In this document: positions 1-8,479 of the stretch, piece by piece
Layout: each line of letters starts with the position of its first letter
How positions within the stretch are numbered: the stretch's first letter is position 1
Assembly: GCA_016707445.1 (NCBI GenBank)
Contig: JADJHR010000001.1
Coordinates: forward strand, 124,001 to 188,000
From: Rubrivivax sp.
GTDB lineage: Bacteria; Pseudomonadota; Gammaproteobacteria; Burkholderiales; Burkholderiaceae_C
DNA length: 64,000 bases
Reading direction: 5' to 3'
Notes under the pieces: model-generated
What the model saw: the letters and a program-made list of their open reading frames with translations, nothing else
Databases searched by the model: none
Told to the model about the DNA's origin: nothing
Translations under genes and position numbers: made by a program

Positions 1-29
1 CCTGGCCTGACCTTCTCCTTGCCAACCCG

Positions 30-1103
30 TCAGGCCTGAGCGCTTTCTGCTGCCAGCGTCGCCGCGGCAATCGCGGCGTGGTCCAGACGCGGTTGCCAGC
101 CGGCCGGCAATCGAATCGCACCGCCCTCGACGCGCATCGGTGATTCGAAGATCGGCCGACTCATCTTCAGCCAGCCGTTCATCTCGCCGGCGTTGCGGAT
201 ATGCCGCGCGGCCACGCAGGTCTCCATCCAGCAACCGACGTCGCTGGCAACGCCGTTGCCCAGCACCGGCTCGAGGCCGTGCCCCCGGATGCGCTCGATG
301 GCCGCGGCCAGTCGCTCTAGCGTCGCGAACTTCATCAGCTTGACTTTGACGAAGCGGGCTGCGCGGCGCCTTGCAACCTCGTCGATGTCGGCCTCGTGGT
401 AAATCGACTCGTCGAGCATCAACGGCAACGGGCAGTGCGGCACCACGGCCATGTGCGCCGCCCAGTCGCCGGCGGCGCAAGGCTGCTCGAAGAGCTCGAT
501 GCCGTCGACCGGAACGGCGTTGGCGAAGGCGATCGCCTGCGCCGGCGTGTAGCCTTGATTGGCGTCCACGCGCAATGCGGCGCGGCCAACCACGTGCGCC
601 AGCGCCGCGCTGATGCGCCGGGCATCTGCCTCGGGGGCTGCCGAGCCGACCTTGATCTTCAGCGTGCGGTAGCCGGCGGCGCAGAGCCGGTCGATCTGGG
701 CTCGCATGGCGTCGGGTTCGGTGTCGTTGATGGCGCCGAGCACCGGTACGGCGATGTCGTGCTCAAGGCGCAGGACAGGCGCGGACTCGAGCATCTCCAC
801 GGCGCTGGCGAAAGCTGTGGCCACGAACGGCGCCCGCGGCGCCAGCGCCAGCGCCTCGGCCTTGGCGGCGGCGAGGTCGAGGCCAACCAGGCGGTGGGCG
901 AACGCGCTGGCGAGCGGCCAGCTGGCCTCGATGGTTTCGTCGGTGTAGCCGGTCAGTACGGTGGCGTCGCCGTAACCTTCGCCGCCGCGGTCGTCGTGCA
1001 TCACCACGAGGATGGTGTCCAAGGCAATCACGTCGCCGAAGGCGAGGTGGTACGGCGTGGTCAGCGGCAGGCTCAGTCGGTAGGTGTCGATGCGGGTCAG
1101 CAT
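30..1103 (-). CDS. Enolase-superfamily enzyme (mandelate racemase/muconate lactonizing type)
   Basis: A 357-residue protein of the muconate cycloisomerase/dipeptide epimerase branch of the enolase superfamily. The catalytic set is visible: a KIK pair at residues 149-151, metal ligands D180 (RVDANQG), E206 (ELFEQP) and D231 (LDES), and K255 on the opposite face (VKVKLMK). Such enzymes abstract a proton alpha to a carboxylate through a Mg-stabilised enolate. The open frame runs further upstream, but the ATG at 1103 begins the standard N-terminal capping domain (MLTRIDTYRL). It is the last gene of a minus-strand run headed by the glutamate mutase genes. Methylaspartate ammonia-lyase, the usual partner of that mutase, is also an enolase-superfamily enzyme, so a role on methylaspartate or a related amino acid is possible. 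The substrate is not predictable from sequence. Confidence 0.85.
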   Translation of the reverse strand: MLTRIDTYRLSLPLTTPYHLAFGDVIALDTILVVMHDDRGGEGYGDATVLTGYTDETIEASWPLASAFAHRLVGLDLAAAKAEALALAPRAPFVATAFASAVEMLESAPVLRLEHDIAVPVLGAINDTEPDAMRAQIDRLCAAGYRTLKIKVGSAAPEADARRISAALAHVVGRAALRVDANQGYTPAQAIAFANAVPVDGIELFEQPCAAGDWAAHMAVVPHCPLPLMLDESIYHEADIDEVARRRAARFVKVKLMKFATLERLAAAIERIRGHGLEPVLGNGVASDVGCWMETCVAARHIRNAGEMNGWLKMSRPIFESPMRVEGGAIRLPAGWQPRLDHAAIAAATLAAESAQA

Positions 1104-1149
1104 GAAGGCTCCAGAAACATCGGATCGGGCGCGCGACTCACGATGCAGC

Positions 1150-2145
1150 TCAAGCCCCGGGGATGTCGAGCAGCAGCTTGCCGCGCGTCCGGCCGGCTTC
1201 GAGATAGCGCATCGCGTCGGCGGTTTCGGCCAGCGGCCAGCGGCGGTCGATCGTGACCTGCAGGCGCCCGCGCAGGGCATGGTCGAACAGCTCGCCGGCC
1301 CGGCCTGCCAGTTCTGCCGGCGTTGCGATGTAGTCGGCCAGGTGCGGACGGGTGAAGAAGACGGAGCCCGCCTCGCCAAGCTCCAGCGGCACGATGCTCT
1401 CGACCAGGCCGGACGCGCCGCCGAAATTGATGCAAAGGCCGCGCCGGGCCAGCGAGCGGATGCTGCGTGCAATGGTGTCGCGGCCGATGGAGTCGTAGAC
1501 GACGTCGACACCGCGGCCCTCGGTGATGCGCAGCGTCTCGGCGCGGAAGTCTTGCTCGCGGTACAGGATGACGTGATCGGCGCCGAGCGCCCGCGCACGC
1601 ACCGCCTTCTCTGGTGAACCCACGGTCGCGATCACCGTCGCGCCGCGCAGCTTGGCGAGCTGCACCAGCAAGCCGCCGACGCCCCCTGCCGCGGCATGCA
1701 CCAGGCAGATGCTGCCGCTCTTCAGCTCGAAGGCCGAATGCGCCAGGTAGTGTGCGGTCAGCCCCTGCAGCATCAGCGCCGCGGCACGGGCGAGGTCGAG
1801 CGCGTCGGGCACCACAACCAGTTTGGCGGCGGGCAGCAGCGCGTACTGCGCGAAGCTGCCGCGCACGATGCACCAGGCGACACGATCACCCACCGCCAGG
1901 CCGTCCACGTCGGCCCCGACCGCTGCGACCGTGCCGGCGCCTTCCATGCCGAGGGTCATCGGCAAGGCGTTGCGGTAGGTGTCGGATTTTGCGTAGCGGC
2001 CCAGCCTGAGGTGCACGTCGATGAAATTGAGGCCGGCGACTTCGACCTTGATGAGAACCTCTCCGACCCCGGGTCGCGGCACCTCGACCGATTCGAGCCG
2101 GCAGACATCGGCGTCGCCATATTCGTGGATGCGGATGGCCTGCAT
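1150..2145 (-). CDS. NADPH:quinone oxidoreductase-like MDR-family protein
   Basis: A 331-residue medium-chain reductase of the zinc-free quinone oxidoreductase (Qor) group. It starts with the usual short beta strand (MQAIRIHEYG), has the GroES-like domain in the first ~120 residues and a Rossmann domain with the AAAGGVGGLLVQLAK cofactor motif. Zinc-ligand cysteines of alcohol dehydrogenases are absent. The ATG at 2145 was chosen over a longer upstream frame because it gives the canonical family N-terminus. It lies 31 bp downstream of glmE on the same strand and 46 bp upstream of the enolase-type gene, so it probably belongs to the glutamate mutase operon. It could reduce an enone or quinone, or an unsaturated intermediate of the methylaspartate route; the substrate is unknown. 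Confidence 0.85.
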   Translation of the reverse strand: MQAIRIHEYGDADVCRLESVEVPRPGVGEVLIKVEVAGLNFIDVHLRLGRYAKSDTYRNALPMTLGMEGAGTVAAVGADVDGLAVGDRVAWCIVRGSFAQYALLPAAKLVVVPDALDLARAAALMLQGLTAHYLAHSAFELKSGSICLVHAAAGGVGGLLVQLAKLRGATVIATVGSPEKAVRARALGADHVILYREQDFRAETLRITEGRGVDVVYDSIGRDTIARSIRSLARRGLCINFGGASGLVESIVPLELGEAGSVFFTRPHLADYIATPAELAGRAGELFDHALRGRLQVTIDRRWPLAETADAMRYLEAGRTRGKLLLDIPGA

Positions 2146-2176
2146 GGCGAGCGTCTCTGCTGGGAAGCCACCGGCC

Positions 2177-3697
2177 CTATGCGGCCACGACCTTGCGGTC
2201 GCGGAACCAGCCGTCGGGAAGCAGTTGCGCCAGCGGTTCGCTGTGCTCGTAGACGCTCTGCACCGCGAGCTCATGGTCGACCGCGCAGCCGAGCTTTTCA
2301 GCGCGCCGCGCCAGCCCGTCCTGGTGCACGTCCATGACCTCGCGCGGCAACGGTACGGCCCCCGGGTCGAGCACCCGCAGATAGCCGTCGGCATCGCGCG
2401 CCGGCATGATGCGGCTCTTCACGTGGCGGTTCGGTGACCACGGCACGTCGAGCACCCCGGCCTCGAAGGCACGTACCGTGCCGAGGGCGGCATCGCCGTC
2501 GCCCATCTCAAGCGTGCGGTCGACGATGGCGCGCACTTCGGCGCGGATGAGCGCCTTCTCGCGCTCGTACTCCGGCATGCCGTCCAGGCGCATGCCGCGG
2601 GCCAGGTAGATCCCCATGCGCGTCATCCGCAGACCTGCGGCATTGGCCTCGCGCGTCGGGATGCCGTGGGCCTCTTGCACGCTCTTGGTCGTCACGCTGA
2701 CGGCGCCGCCGACGGCGGCGATGTAGCCGCCCAGCGTGACGAGCGCCGCGGCCTGGGCCTCGTCGTAGGGCCAGGCACCCATCCAGTGCAGCGAGGTCAC
2801 CGGCGTGAAGACGTCGACATAGCCCTTCTTCGCAAGGTATTCCTGCGTCAGCTCTTCGCAGCAGGCAATCGCCGCGGCATCCTGGATCAGGTGCAGCGTC
2901 TGGCCGAGCTCCAGGCCATAGTGGCGCACGCCCTGGGCTGCCGCGAGCAGGCAATCGAGCACGGCGATGGCGATGGCGATGCACGGTGGCACGTTGGTGC
3001 CGGTCAGGAAGCTTGGCTGGCGCCGGTGCAGCTCGACGCCGCGCGTCTGGTATTCGGCGACCAGCCGGTCGAGGTACTGGTAGTTGCGAATGCCTTCTGA
3101 AACCGGCAGTTCCTTGATGTACGACACGGTGTAGGCGATGCCCGAGCCGAGGTAGCCGGTGTAGCCCGCTGCGTAGCCGATTTCACCGGTGAGCTTGGGC
3201 ATCGTCGTGCCGGTGAGCATGATGGCCGGCTTGTCGATCGCCTCGATCAGTGCACGCGTGGCCCGGTGGCCGTAGTTGACGATCGGAAACCCGTTCAGCA
3301 TCGAGCGGCCTTCGCGCTCGGATTCCTCGAGGCCCTTCTGCGCCAGCTCGAACATCTCGTTGCGTGTGTAGCTGTCAGTCGTCGTCGGCACGATGTCGGC
3401 CAGACCGTCGCGGTCGAGGGCGAGCATCAGCTCCTTCTGCATGCCGATCGTGCCAAAGCCGCCGCGCGGCTGCGTCAGGCAGCGCCGCTCGGCGTGCGCG
3501 GCGCGCGTCACCGCGGCAAGGTCCTTGTGCGTCGGCAGTCTCCGGAGGTAGTCGACGGCCTCATCGAGATCGACCTGGCTGCCGGTGGGCCAGCGCGCGA
3601 GGTTGTCACGTCGCAGGGCCTTGAAGGCGTCGGCATCGATCGCGGTTTCGGCGAGCGCCGGACGCAGGCGTTCGCGGGATTCAAGGATGTTGGCCAT
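2177..3697 (-). CDS. glmE: Glutamate mutase (methylaspartate mutase) epsilon subunit
   Basis: A 506-residue protein with the conserved features of GlmE/MutE, the catalytic TIM-barrel subunit of coenzyme-B12-dependent glutamate mutase. With GlmS it interconverts L-glutamate and (2S,3S)-3-methylaspartate by a radical carbon-skeleton rearrangement. Recognisable blocks include the GGFGTIGMQKE, TTDSYTRN and NGFPIVNYGH segments and the C-terminal WSPNRHVKSRIMP block. The length is slightly above the roughly 480 residues of clostridial GlmE. The start at 3697 (MANILESRERL) lies 7 bp after the glmL stop, so translation is probably coupled. A longer upstream frame is rejected because it would overlap glmL. 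The full set glmS-glmL-glmE is present in order on the minus strand. Confidence 0.93.
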   Translation of the reverse strand: MANILESRERLRPALAETAIDADAFKALRRDNLARWPTGSQVDLDEAVDYLRRLPTHKDLAAVTRAAHAERRCLTQPRGGFGTIGMQKELMLALDRDGLADIVPTTTDSYTRNEMFELAQKGLEESEREGRSMLNGFPIVNYGHRATRALIEAIDKPAIMLTGTTMPKLTGEIGYAAGYTGYLGSGIAYTVSYIKELPVSEGIRNYQYLDRLVAEYQTRGVELHRRQPSFLTGTNVPPCIAIAIAVLDCLLAAAQGVRHYGLELGQTLHLIQDAAAIACCEELTQEYLAKKGYVDVFTPVTSLHWMGAWPYDEAQAAALVTLGGYIAAVGGAVSVTTKSVQEAHGIPTREANAAGLRMTRMGIYLARGMRLDGMPEYEREKALIRAEVRAIVDRTLEMGDGDAALGTVRAFEAGVLDVPWSPNRHVKSRIMPARDADGYLRVLDPGAVPLPREVMDVHQDGLARRAEKLGCAVDHELAVQSVYEHSEPLAQLLPDGWFRDRKVVAA

Positions 3698-3704
3698 GGG
3701 ATCC

Positions 3705-5174
3705 TCAGGAAACGGAAGGGGACGATGCCGACGATCCGGCGGCGTGCGTTGAGCGTGCGTCGGGCGCCGCAGCGGTATCGCTGACCTCACTGGCCTCACT
3801 GGTGGCATCACGCAGGGCATGACGCGCCAACTCATAGGCAGCGCGCCGGTCGACCCGCGCGAGCAGGCCACTGGCGAACAAAGCGTAGTCGCGGTCGATG
3901 AGCAGGCGGGGCTCGCGAGGGCCGAGCGAAAACGGATCACCGCGATCGGCGAGTGCGGCCTCGAGCAATTCGCGCGGATGGGGTGCATGCACGATCACGC
4001 CGCCGGTGCCGATCAGCGTGGCGACCCGGCTCAGGTCCTTGCCGCGTTGCACCCGCACCGGCCCTTGCGCCGTTTGCACGGTCTCCACCGTGCCGGCATG
4101 ACGCCTCACCGCAAGCCGGATCGCCGCCCGGCCAAGGCTGCGGTCGAGCGCATGCTCGTGCGCGCTTTCGGGCAGCCGCTCGACATCGGCCGCGATCTGC
4201 GCCAGCAAGGCATGCAATTGCGCGACGTCGATGCCGGCGGCAGCCGCAATGGCATTGGCACCGCAGCTCTCGACGATGGACGCGGCGTTGTGGCGCATGC
4301 CGAGGTCACCTTCGACGGTGCGCTTGGCGTGCGGCTCGGGCAGTCCGAGCCGGACCACACCGCTGTCCGCCGGGCTCTCGCCGACCGAGTGAACGTCGGT
4401 CGTCGCGCCGCCCGGATCGACGACGACGAGCGGGCCGAGGCCGTCGTCGCCAGTCGGACCCGCCGCGAGCAGTTCCGCCCCCTCGAGCACGGCCGCCGGT
4501 GTCGGCAGGACGACATCGTCCAGCAGGCCGCGGGCGCGATCGATGCCCTTGGCGTGCACGATCCGGTTCATGAACACCTCACGGATGCGTGCGCGCGCCG
4601 GGTCCGTGTCGAGGACATTGAACGAGGGCATGACGTTCGCGCAGAACAGCGTACCGGGCAGGATCCCGGCGACCTCGTCTGCGGCATCCCGGTTGCCGGC
4701 GACGATCACCGGCCCGGCATAGGCGCTTGCGGCCAGGGCCCGTGCGTTGTGGATGATGATGTCGCGGTTGCCGCCATCGGTGCCGCCACACAAGAGCAGG
4801 ATGTCAGGACGGCAGGCCTCGATCTCCTGCACGTCGGCCCGCGTCAAGCGATACGCGTAGCTGCCGACCAGGCGCGCCCCCGCGCCCAGCGCGGCCTGGC
4901 GCGCCGCCTCTGCGGTGAGTTCGCGCACCAGGCCGACAGTGACCATGCGCAGTCCGCCGGCGGCACTCGACGAACCCAGCCGGGCACGATAGCGAGGCAC
5001 GTGGCCGAGCCCTGCATGCAGGCGGGCGAGCGCATGTTCGAGCCCGATCGTGATGTCGGTCGCCACCGTTGAAGGTCCCTGCGCACTGCCGACGACACGG
5101 GCCTGGTCGAGGTCGACCGCTCGCACCTTGGTCCAGGTGCTGCCGAAATCAACCAGAAGCGCCAGGTTCATCAT
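3705..5174 (-). CDS. glmL: Glutamate mutase-associated ATPase/chaperone MutL (GlmL)
   Basis: A 489-residue protein of the MutL/GlmL family, which accompanies glutamate mutase and other B12 mutases. It is thought to assemble or repair the holoenzyme, as the diol dehydratase reactivases do. The ASKHA-type ATPase fold is indicated by the phosphate-1 motif near the N-terminus (LLVDFGSTWTKVRAV), a second acidic glycine-rich strand (VVVDPGGATTDVHSVG) and a glycine-rich segment (LIGTGGVIVHAP). The C-terminal ~30 residues are low-complexity Ser/Ala/Thr-rich. Two adjacent ATG codons are possible starts. The gene sits between glmS (27 bp upstream) and glmE (7 bp downstream), the order seen in clostridial glutamate mutase operons. 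Confidence 0.9.
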   Translation of the reverse strand: MMNLALLVDFGSTWTKVRAVDLDQARVVGSAQGPSTVATDITIGLEHALARLHAGLGHVPRYRARLGSSSAAGGLRMVTVGLVRELTAEAARQAALGAGARLVGSYAYRLTRADVQEIEACRPDILLLCGGTDGGNRDIIIHNARALAASAYAGPVIVAGNRDAADEVAGILPGTLFCANVMPSFNVLDTDPARARIREVFMNRIVHAKGIDRARGLLDDVVLPTPAAVLEGAELLAAGPTGDDGLGPLVVVDPGGATTDVHSVGESPADSGVVRLGLPEPHAKRTVEGDLGMRHNAASIVESCGANAIAAAAGIDVAQLHALLAQIAADVERLPESAHEHALDRSLGRAAIRLAVRRHAGTVETVQTAQGPVRVQRGKDLSRVATLIGTGGVIVHAPHPRELLEAALADRGDPFSLGPREPRLLIDRDYALFASGLLARVDRRAAYELARHALRDATSEASEVSDTAAAPDARSTHAAGSSASSPSVS

Positions 5175-5201
5175 GTTTGCTGCCGCTCGCTACCCTGCGC
5201 G

Positions 5202-5681
5202 TCAGGGCTCGGCGCCCTGACGAGTAGCCCAGGGCGTCGGCAACGTGGCATCAAGGCGTTCGCCGCGATCGCGCGCGACGAAGTCGGCCGCAAGCGTGGC
5301 CAGCACGTCCTCGATGCGGGTGCCGGGCGGGAACACGCGGTCGAAGCCCATCGCAAGGAAGCGCTGCTCGACCTCGCGCCACGGCTGCTTGCCGACGACG
5401 AGGTTGCCGCCGAGGTAGATCAGGATGTCTTCCATCCCGGCTTCGACGCAGAGGTCGCGAAAACCGCGGCAGTCGATCTCGCCCTGCCCGTAGAGCGAAG
5501 ACACCATGATCGCGTCGGCCGCGGTCTCGATCGCAGCCTTGATGAAATCGCCTGCCGGCGTCAGTGCGCCGAGCGCGACGACCTTGTAACCCGCCTTCTC
5601 GAGCGCCGTCGACAGGATGCGATTGCCGACGATGTGGGTGTCGGCACCGATGACACCGGTGACCAGGGTCTTGGCTTGCAT
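5202..5681 (-). CDS. glmS: Glutamate mutase sigma subunit (cobalamin-binding)
   Basis: A 159-residue cobalamin-binding subunit of glutamate mutase (GlmS/MutS; not glucosamine-6-phosphate synthase or the mismatch protein). The base-off/His-on signature DTHIVG has its cobalt ligand at H16, followed by the VSSLYGQGEIDC and GGNLVVGKQ segments that line the nucleotide tail pocket, and by the family-typical MGFDRVFPPGT block. It is somewhat longer than the roughly 137-residue clostridial protein because of a C-terminal extension. It is the first gene of the operon, transcribed away from the GntR regulator gene. The 5' region holds no recognisable B12-box, so cobalamin riboswitch control is not supported. 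Confidence 0.93.
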   Translation of the reverse strand: MQAKTLVTGVIGADTHIVGNRILSTALEKAGYKVVALGALTPAGDFIKAAIETAADAIMVSSLYGQGEIDCRGFRDLCVEAGMEDILIYLGGNLVVGKQPWREVEQRFLAMGFDRVFPPGTRIEDVLATLAADFVARDRGERLDATLPTPWATRQGAEP

Positions 5682-5808
5682 GGGGTCGGCTGCTGCTGAA
5701 AAAAGTCATTCTGAACGAGTCCCGCGCATCGCAGTGAAGGGGACGCGCCAGCCCAGGGCCCGCCGAATCAAGCACTTGCGGTCTTCCGTGTCGCGGGGCC
5801 GAGAGCCG

Positions 5809-5822
5809 GTCATGTACATGAC
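5809..5822. promoter_or_regulatory. Perfect 14-bp palindrome, candidate GntR operator
   Basis: GTCATGTACATGAC is identical to its reverse complement. It lies in the 180-bp region between the divergent glmS operon and the GntR-family gene. GntR/HutC regulators bind short palindromes of about this size in such divergent regions, so this is the best candidate operator for the local regulator. Confidence 0.55.
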
Positions 5823-5861
5823 TTTATGATCGGATCCACGACCATTCAGCTGCGAGACCCG

Positions 5862-6587
5862 ATGAACCAGCGTGATTCGCTTTACCGCGATGTCAAGCAG
5901 CAGATCACCGAAGCCCTGCGATCGGGCAAGTGGAAACACGGCCAGAAGATTGCCAGCGAGCCGCAACTGGCCGAACGCTTCGGTGTCAGCGTCGGCACGG
6001 TGCGCAGGGCCATCGGCGAGCTCGAAGCCGAGAACATCCTGGTGCGCGAGCAGGGGCGCGGCACCTTCGTCGTCAGCCACACCCGTGACTACATGCTGAA
6101 CGTGTTCTTTCGCATCGTCGACGCCGACGGCCAGAAGGAACTGCCGACGGTCTCGCTGCTCAGCATGAAGCGCGGCCGCGCCGACCGCAGCACTGCCGGG
6201 CTGCTCAAGCTCACACCGCGGGCGCCGGTGATCGATATCGAGGCGCTGCTGTCGCTCAAGGGCCGGCCGACGATCCTCGATCGCATCCGCCTGCCCGCGC
6301 ATCTCTTCCGCGAGCTGGGTGACCATCTCTTCAAGCGCCGTTCGGGGACCATCTATGGCCTCTTTCAGGATCGCTTCGGCATCACCGTGGTCCGCGCCGA
6401 AGAGCTCATCACCGCCGTTGCCGCCGGCGAACGCGAGGCTGGTCTGCTCGGCGTCGCACAAGGCGCGCCGCTGTTGCGCATCCAGCGTGTCGCCTATACC
6501 TACAAGGACGTGGCGGTGGACGCACGTGTGCGCCTGGTCAATTCGTCTCAGCACGCCTACGCCAGCGTGCTCGGCAGCCGGGCTTGA
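5862..6587 (+). CDS. GntR-family regulator, HutC/UTRA subfamily
   Basis: A 241-residue transcription factor with an N-terminal winged helix (residues about 8-70, including the ERFGVSVGTVRRAIGELE recognition region and the GRGTFV wing) and a C-terminal UTRA ligand-binding domain. The ATG at 5862 places the winged helix at the usual distance from the N-terminus. An in-frame ATG at 5826 would add 12 residues but would leave only 3 bp after the palindrome at 5809-5822. Neither start has a strong ribosome binding site. It is divergent from the glutamate mutase operon and most likely controls it and itself. UTRA ligands are often amino acids or their catabolites, so glutamate, methylaspartate or a downstream acid is a reasonable guess. 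Confidence 0.88.
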   Translation: MNQRDSLYRDVKQQITEALRSGKWKHGQKIASEPQLAERFGVSVGTVRRAIGELEAENILVREQGRGTFVVSHTRDYMLNVFFRIVDADGQKELPTVSLLSMKRGRADRSTAGLLKLTPRAPVIDIEALLSLKGRPTILDRIRLPAHLFRELGDHLFKRRSGTIYGLFQDRFGITVVRAEELITAVAAGEREAGLLGVAQGAPLLRIQRVAYTYKDVAVDARVRLVNSSQHAYASVLGSRA

Positions 6588-6728
6588 ATCGGCAGCCGCC
6601 CGTGTCATCGCGGGATGGAGGCGCCACCGCGCCGCAACTGCGCCCTTAGACTGCCTGCGTCCGCACAGCGTCATGCCCATGAGTCAGACGAACCGCCTGC
6701 ACCTGGATTTGACTTGGCACACGCCGCG

Positions 6729-7463
6729 ATGATCGAAACGCTGTCGCTGACCTTGGGTGCCCTGCTTGCGGCCATCATCTCCGGCGCGACCGGATTTGGC
6801 TTCGCGCTGGCCGCCACGGCGATGTGGAGCTTCTCTCTCGAACCGCGCCTGGTGGCGGTGCTGGCGTTGGTGTTCACGACGGTGCTGAACATCGGCTATC
6901 TGCCGGTCTTCTGGCGCGACATCGACCTCAGGCGCCTGGCCCCGTTCGCCCTTGGCGGCCTCTGTGGTGTGCCGCTTGGCGCGTATGCGCTCGCCACGCT
7001 GCCCGCGTCTGCGGTGCGACTGTGGGTTGGCAGCTTGCTGCTCACCTACGGCAGTTACCGGCTGCTGCGACACCGCGCCATCGCGCTGCAGATGTCGCCG
7101 TCTGTCGCGCGAACCGGCGACCTCGTCGTCGGATTCATCGGCGGCGTGTTCGGCGGGCTTGGCGGCCTCTCGGGATTCCTGCCGGTGCTGTGGTGCGGCC
7201 TGCGCGACTGGGACAAGCGCAGCCAGCGCGCGCTGATCCAGTCTTACATCCTCTTCGCCAACTTCCTCAGCATGGCCTGGATCGGCCGTCTCGTCGGCGT
7301 CGACGCTGCCGCCCGCGGCAACATCCTGCTGGGTCTGCCATTCGTGATCCTGGGCGGATGGCTCGGCTTGCGGCTCTTCGCCCGCTTCGACACGCCGACC
7401 TTCAACCGCATCGTGCTGTGGGTGATCGCGGGCTGTGGTCTGGTGCTGGTGCTGAACCGCTGA
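6729..7463 (+). CDS. TauE/SafE-family membrane exporter
   Basis: A 244-residue integral membrane protein of the TauE/SafE (DUF81) family. About eight hydrophobic segments are visible, with the duplicated glycine-rich signatures of the family (ISGATGFGFAL near the N-terminus and IGGVFGGLGGLSG at mid-protein). Members are proposed exporters of sulfite or organosulfonates such as sulfoacetate, although many are uncharacterised. A start at 6729 is preferred because the frame upstream is not membrane-like. The gene lies 141 bp downstream of the GntR gene and 74 bp upstream of a flavin oxidoreductase gene on the same strand. In a window full of sulfite-releasing enzymes, sulfite export is a sensible but unproven role. 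Confidence 0.85.
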   Translation: MIETLSLTLGALLAAIISGATGFGFALAATAMWSFSLEPRLVAVLALVFTTVLNIGYLPVFWRDIDLRRLAPFALGGLCGVPLGAYALATLPASAVRLWVGSLLLTYGSYRLLRHRAIALQMSPSVARTGDLVVGFIGGVFGGLGGLSGFLPVLWCGLRDWDKRSQRALIQSYILFANFLSMAWIGRLVGVDAAARGNILLGLPFVILGGWLGLRLFARFDTPTFNRIVLWVIAGCGLVLVLNR

Positions 7464-7537
7464 GCGCAGCGAAGAAGGGTACGGTTTCGCGGCGCGGCAC
7501 GCATGTGCATCGATCCAGCAACAGCAAAGGAGAAAGA

Positions 7538-8479
7538 ATGAAATTCGGGGTGAGGCTCGCGGTTCAGGGCGAGATGGGCGCGCCAGGTGCGGGATTCGAC
7601 TATGCGAAGACGATGACGCTGGAGGCCGAGGCGCTTGGTTTCGACAGTGCCTGGCTGCCCGACCACGTCATCAACGCCCACATGCAGAAGAAGACGCCGA
7701 TGCTCGAGTGCTGGACCGTGCTTTCGGCACTGGCGGTGCTGACGACCCGAATCCGCCTCGCCGGGCACACCTTCAACAACTCGCTGCGCAATCCGGCGGT
7801 GCTCGCGAAGATGGCCGCCACACTCGACGTCGTGTCTGGCGGCCGCCTGATCTATTCGCTCGGCTCGGCCTGGTTCAAGCAGGAGACGTCCTCTTACGGC
7901 TTGCCGTTCGACGACCATGACACCCGGGTCGAGCGCCTGCGCGAAGCGCTCGAGATCGCCAAGGCGCTGTGGACCCGCGACGAGGTCAGCTACGACGGCC
8001 GGTTCAACACCTTGAAAGAGGCCTACCTCGAGCCCAAGCCGGTGCAAAGGCCGCACATCCCGATCTGGGTGCCGGGCGACTCGGAAGCCACCCGGCGCCT
8101 GGCGGCCGAGATCGGTGACGTCTGGCTGACCTACTCGAAGCCACCCGAGGTCATCGCCGAATGGGTCGAGGACATGACCCGTCGGCGCGGCGGCCACCGC
8201 CTGCCGATGGCGATCTCGACGGTCTCGCTCGCCGGACTGCCGCAGACCGAGGTCGAGCGCTGGAGCGTGCTCTACGCGAAGGAACGCGAGCACCGCTTCG
8301 CCAGCCCGCCGACGCCGCAGGACGTGCTCGACGAGAACCTCTGGGGCTCGCCCCAGGCCTGCATCGACCGCATCCGCCGATACGAGGCCGCCGGTGTCGA
8401 GCACCTCGTCATCCAGCCGATTCCGCCGCTCGAGGGCATGCGCCACTTCGCGCGCGAGGTGATGCCTGCTTTCACTTAG
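7538..8479 (+). CDS. LLM-class flavin-dependent oxidoreductase
   Basis: A 313-residue bacterial-luciferase-like (LLM) flavoprotein. The TIM-barrel landmarks include the N-terminal strand MKFGVRLAVQ, the AEALGFDSAWLPDHV segment, the SGGRLIYSLGSAW loop and the PIWVPG strand. Members use FMNH2 or F420H2 and include two-component monooxygenases such as alkanesulfonate monooxygenase SsuD, so a desulfonating role is conceivable beside the TauE-like exporter. No residue seen here proves that, and no flavin reductase partner is present. The start at 7538 is set by a strong ribosome binding site (AAAGGAGAA) a few bases upstream. Its end overlaps the convergent IclR gene by 4 bp. Confidence 0.87.
   Translation: MKFGVRLAVQGEMGAPGAGFDYAKTMTLEAEALGFDSAWLPDHVINAHMQKKTPMLECWTVLSALAVLTTRIRLAGHTFNNSLRNPAVLAKMAATLDVVSGGRLIYSLGSAWFKQETSSYGLPFDDHDTRVERLREALEIAKALWTRDEVSYDGRFNTLKEAYLEPKPVQRPHIPIWVPGDSEATRRLAAEIGDVWLTYSKPPEVIAEWVEDMTRRRGGHRLPMAISTVSLAGLPQTEVERWSVLYAKEREHRFASPPTPQDVLDENLWGSPQACIDRIRRYEAAGVEHLVIQPIPPLEGMRHFAREVMPAFT

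Noticed and set aside
5682..5825. Cobalamin riboswitch upstream of glmS
   Set aside because: No B12 box or plausible multi-stem fold was seen in the short leader; a GntR operator explains control better.
7538..8479. Annotation as alkanesulfonate monooxygenase ssuD
   Set aside because: Only the general LLM fold is visible and no flavin reductase or ssu transporter genes accompany it.
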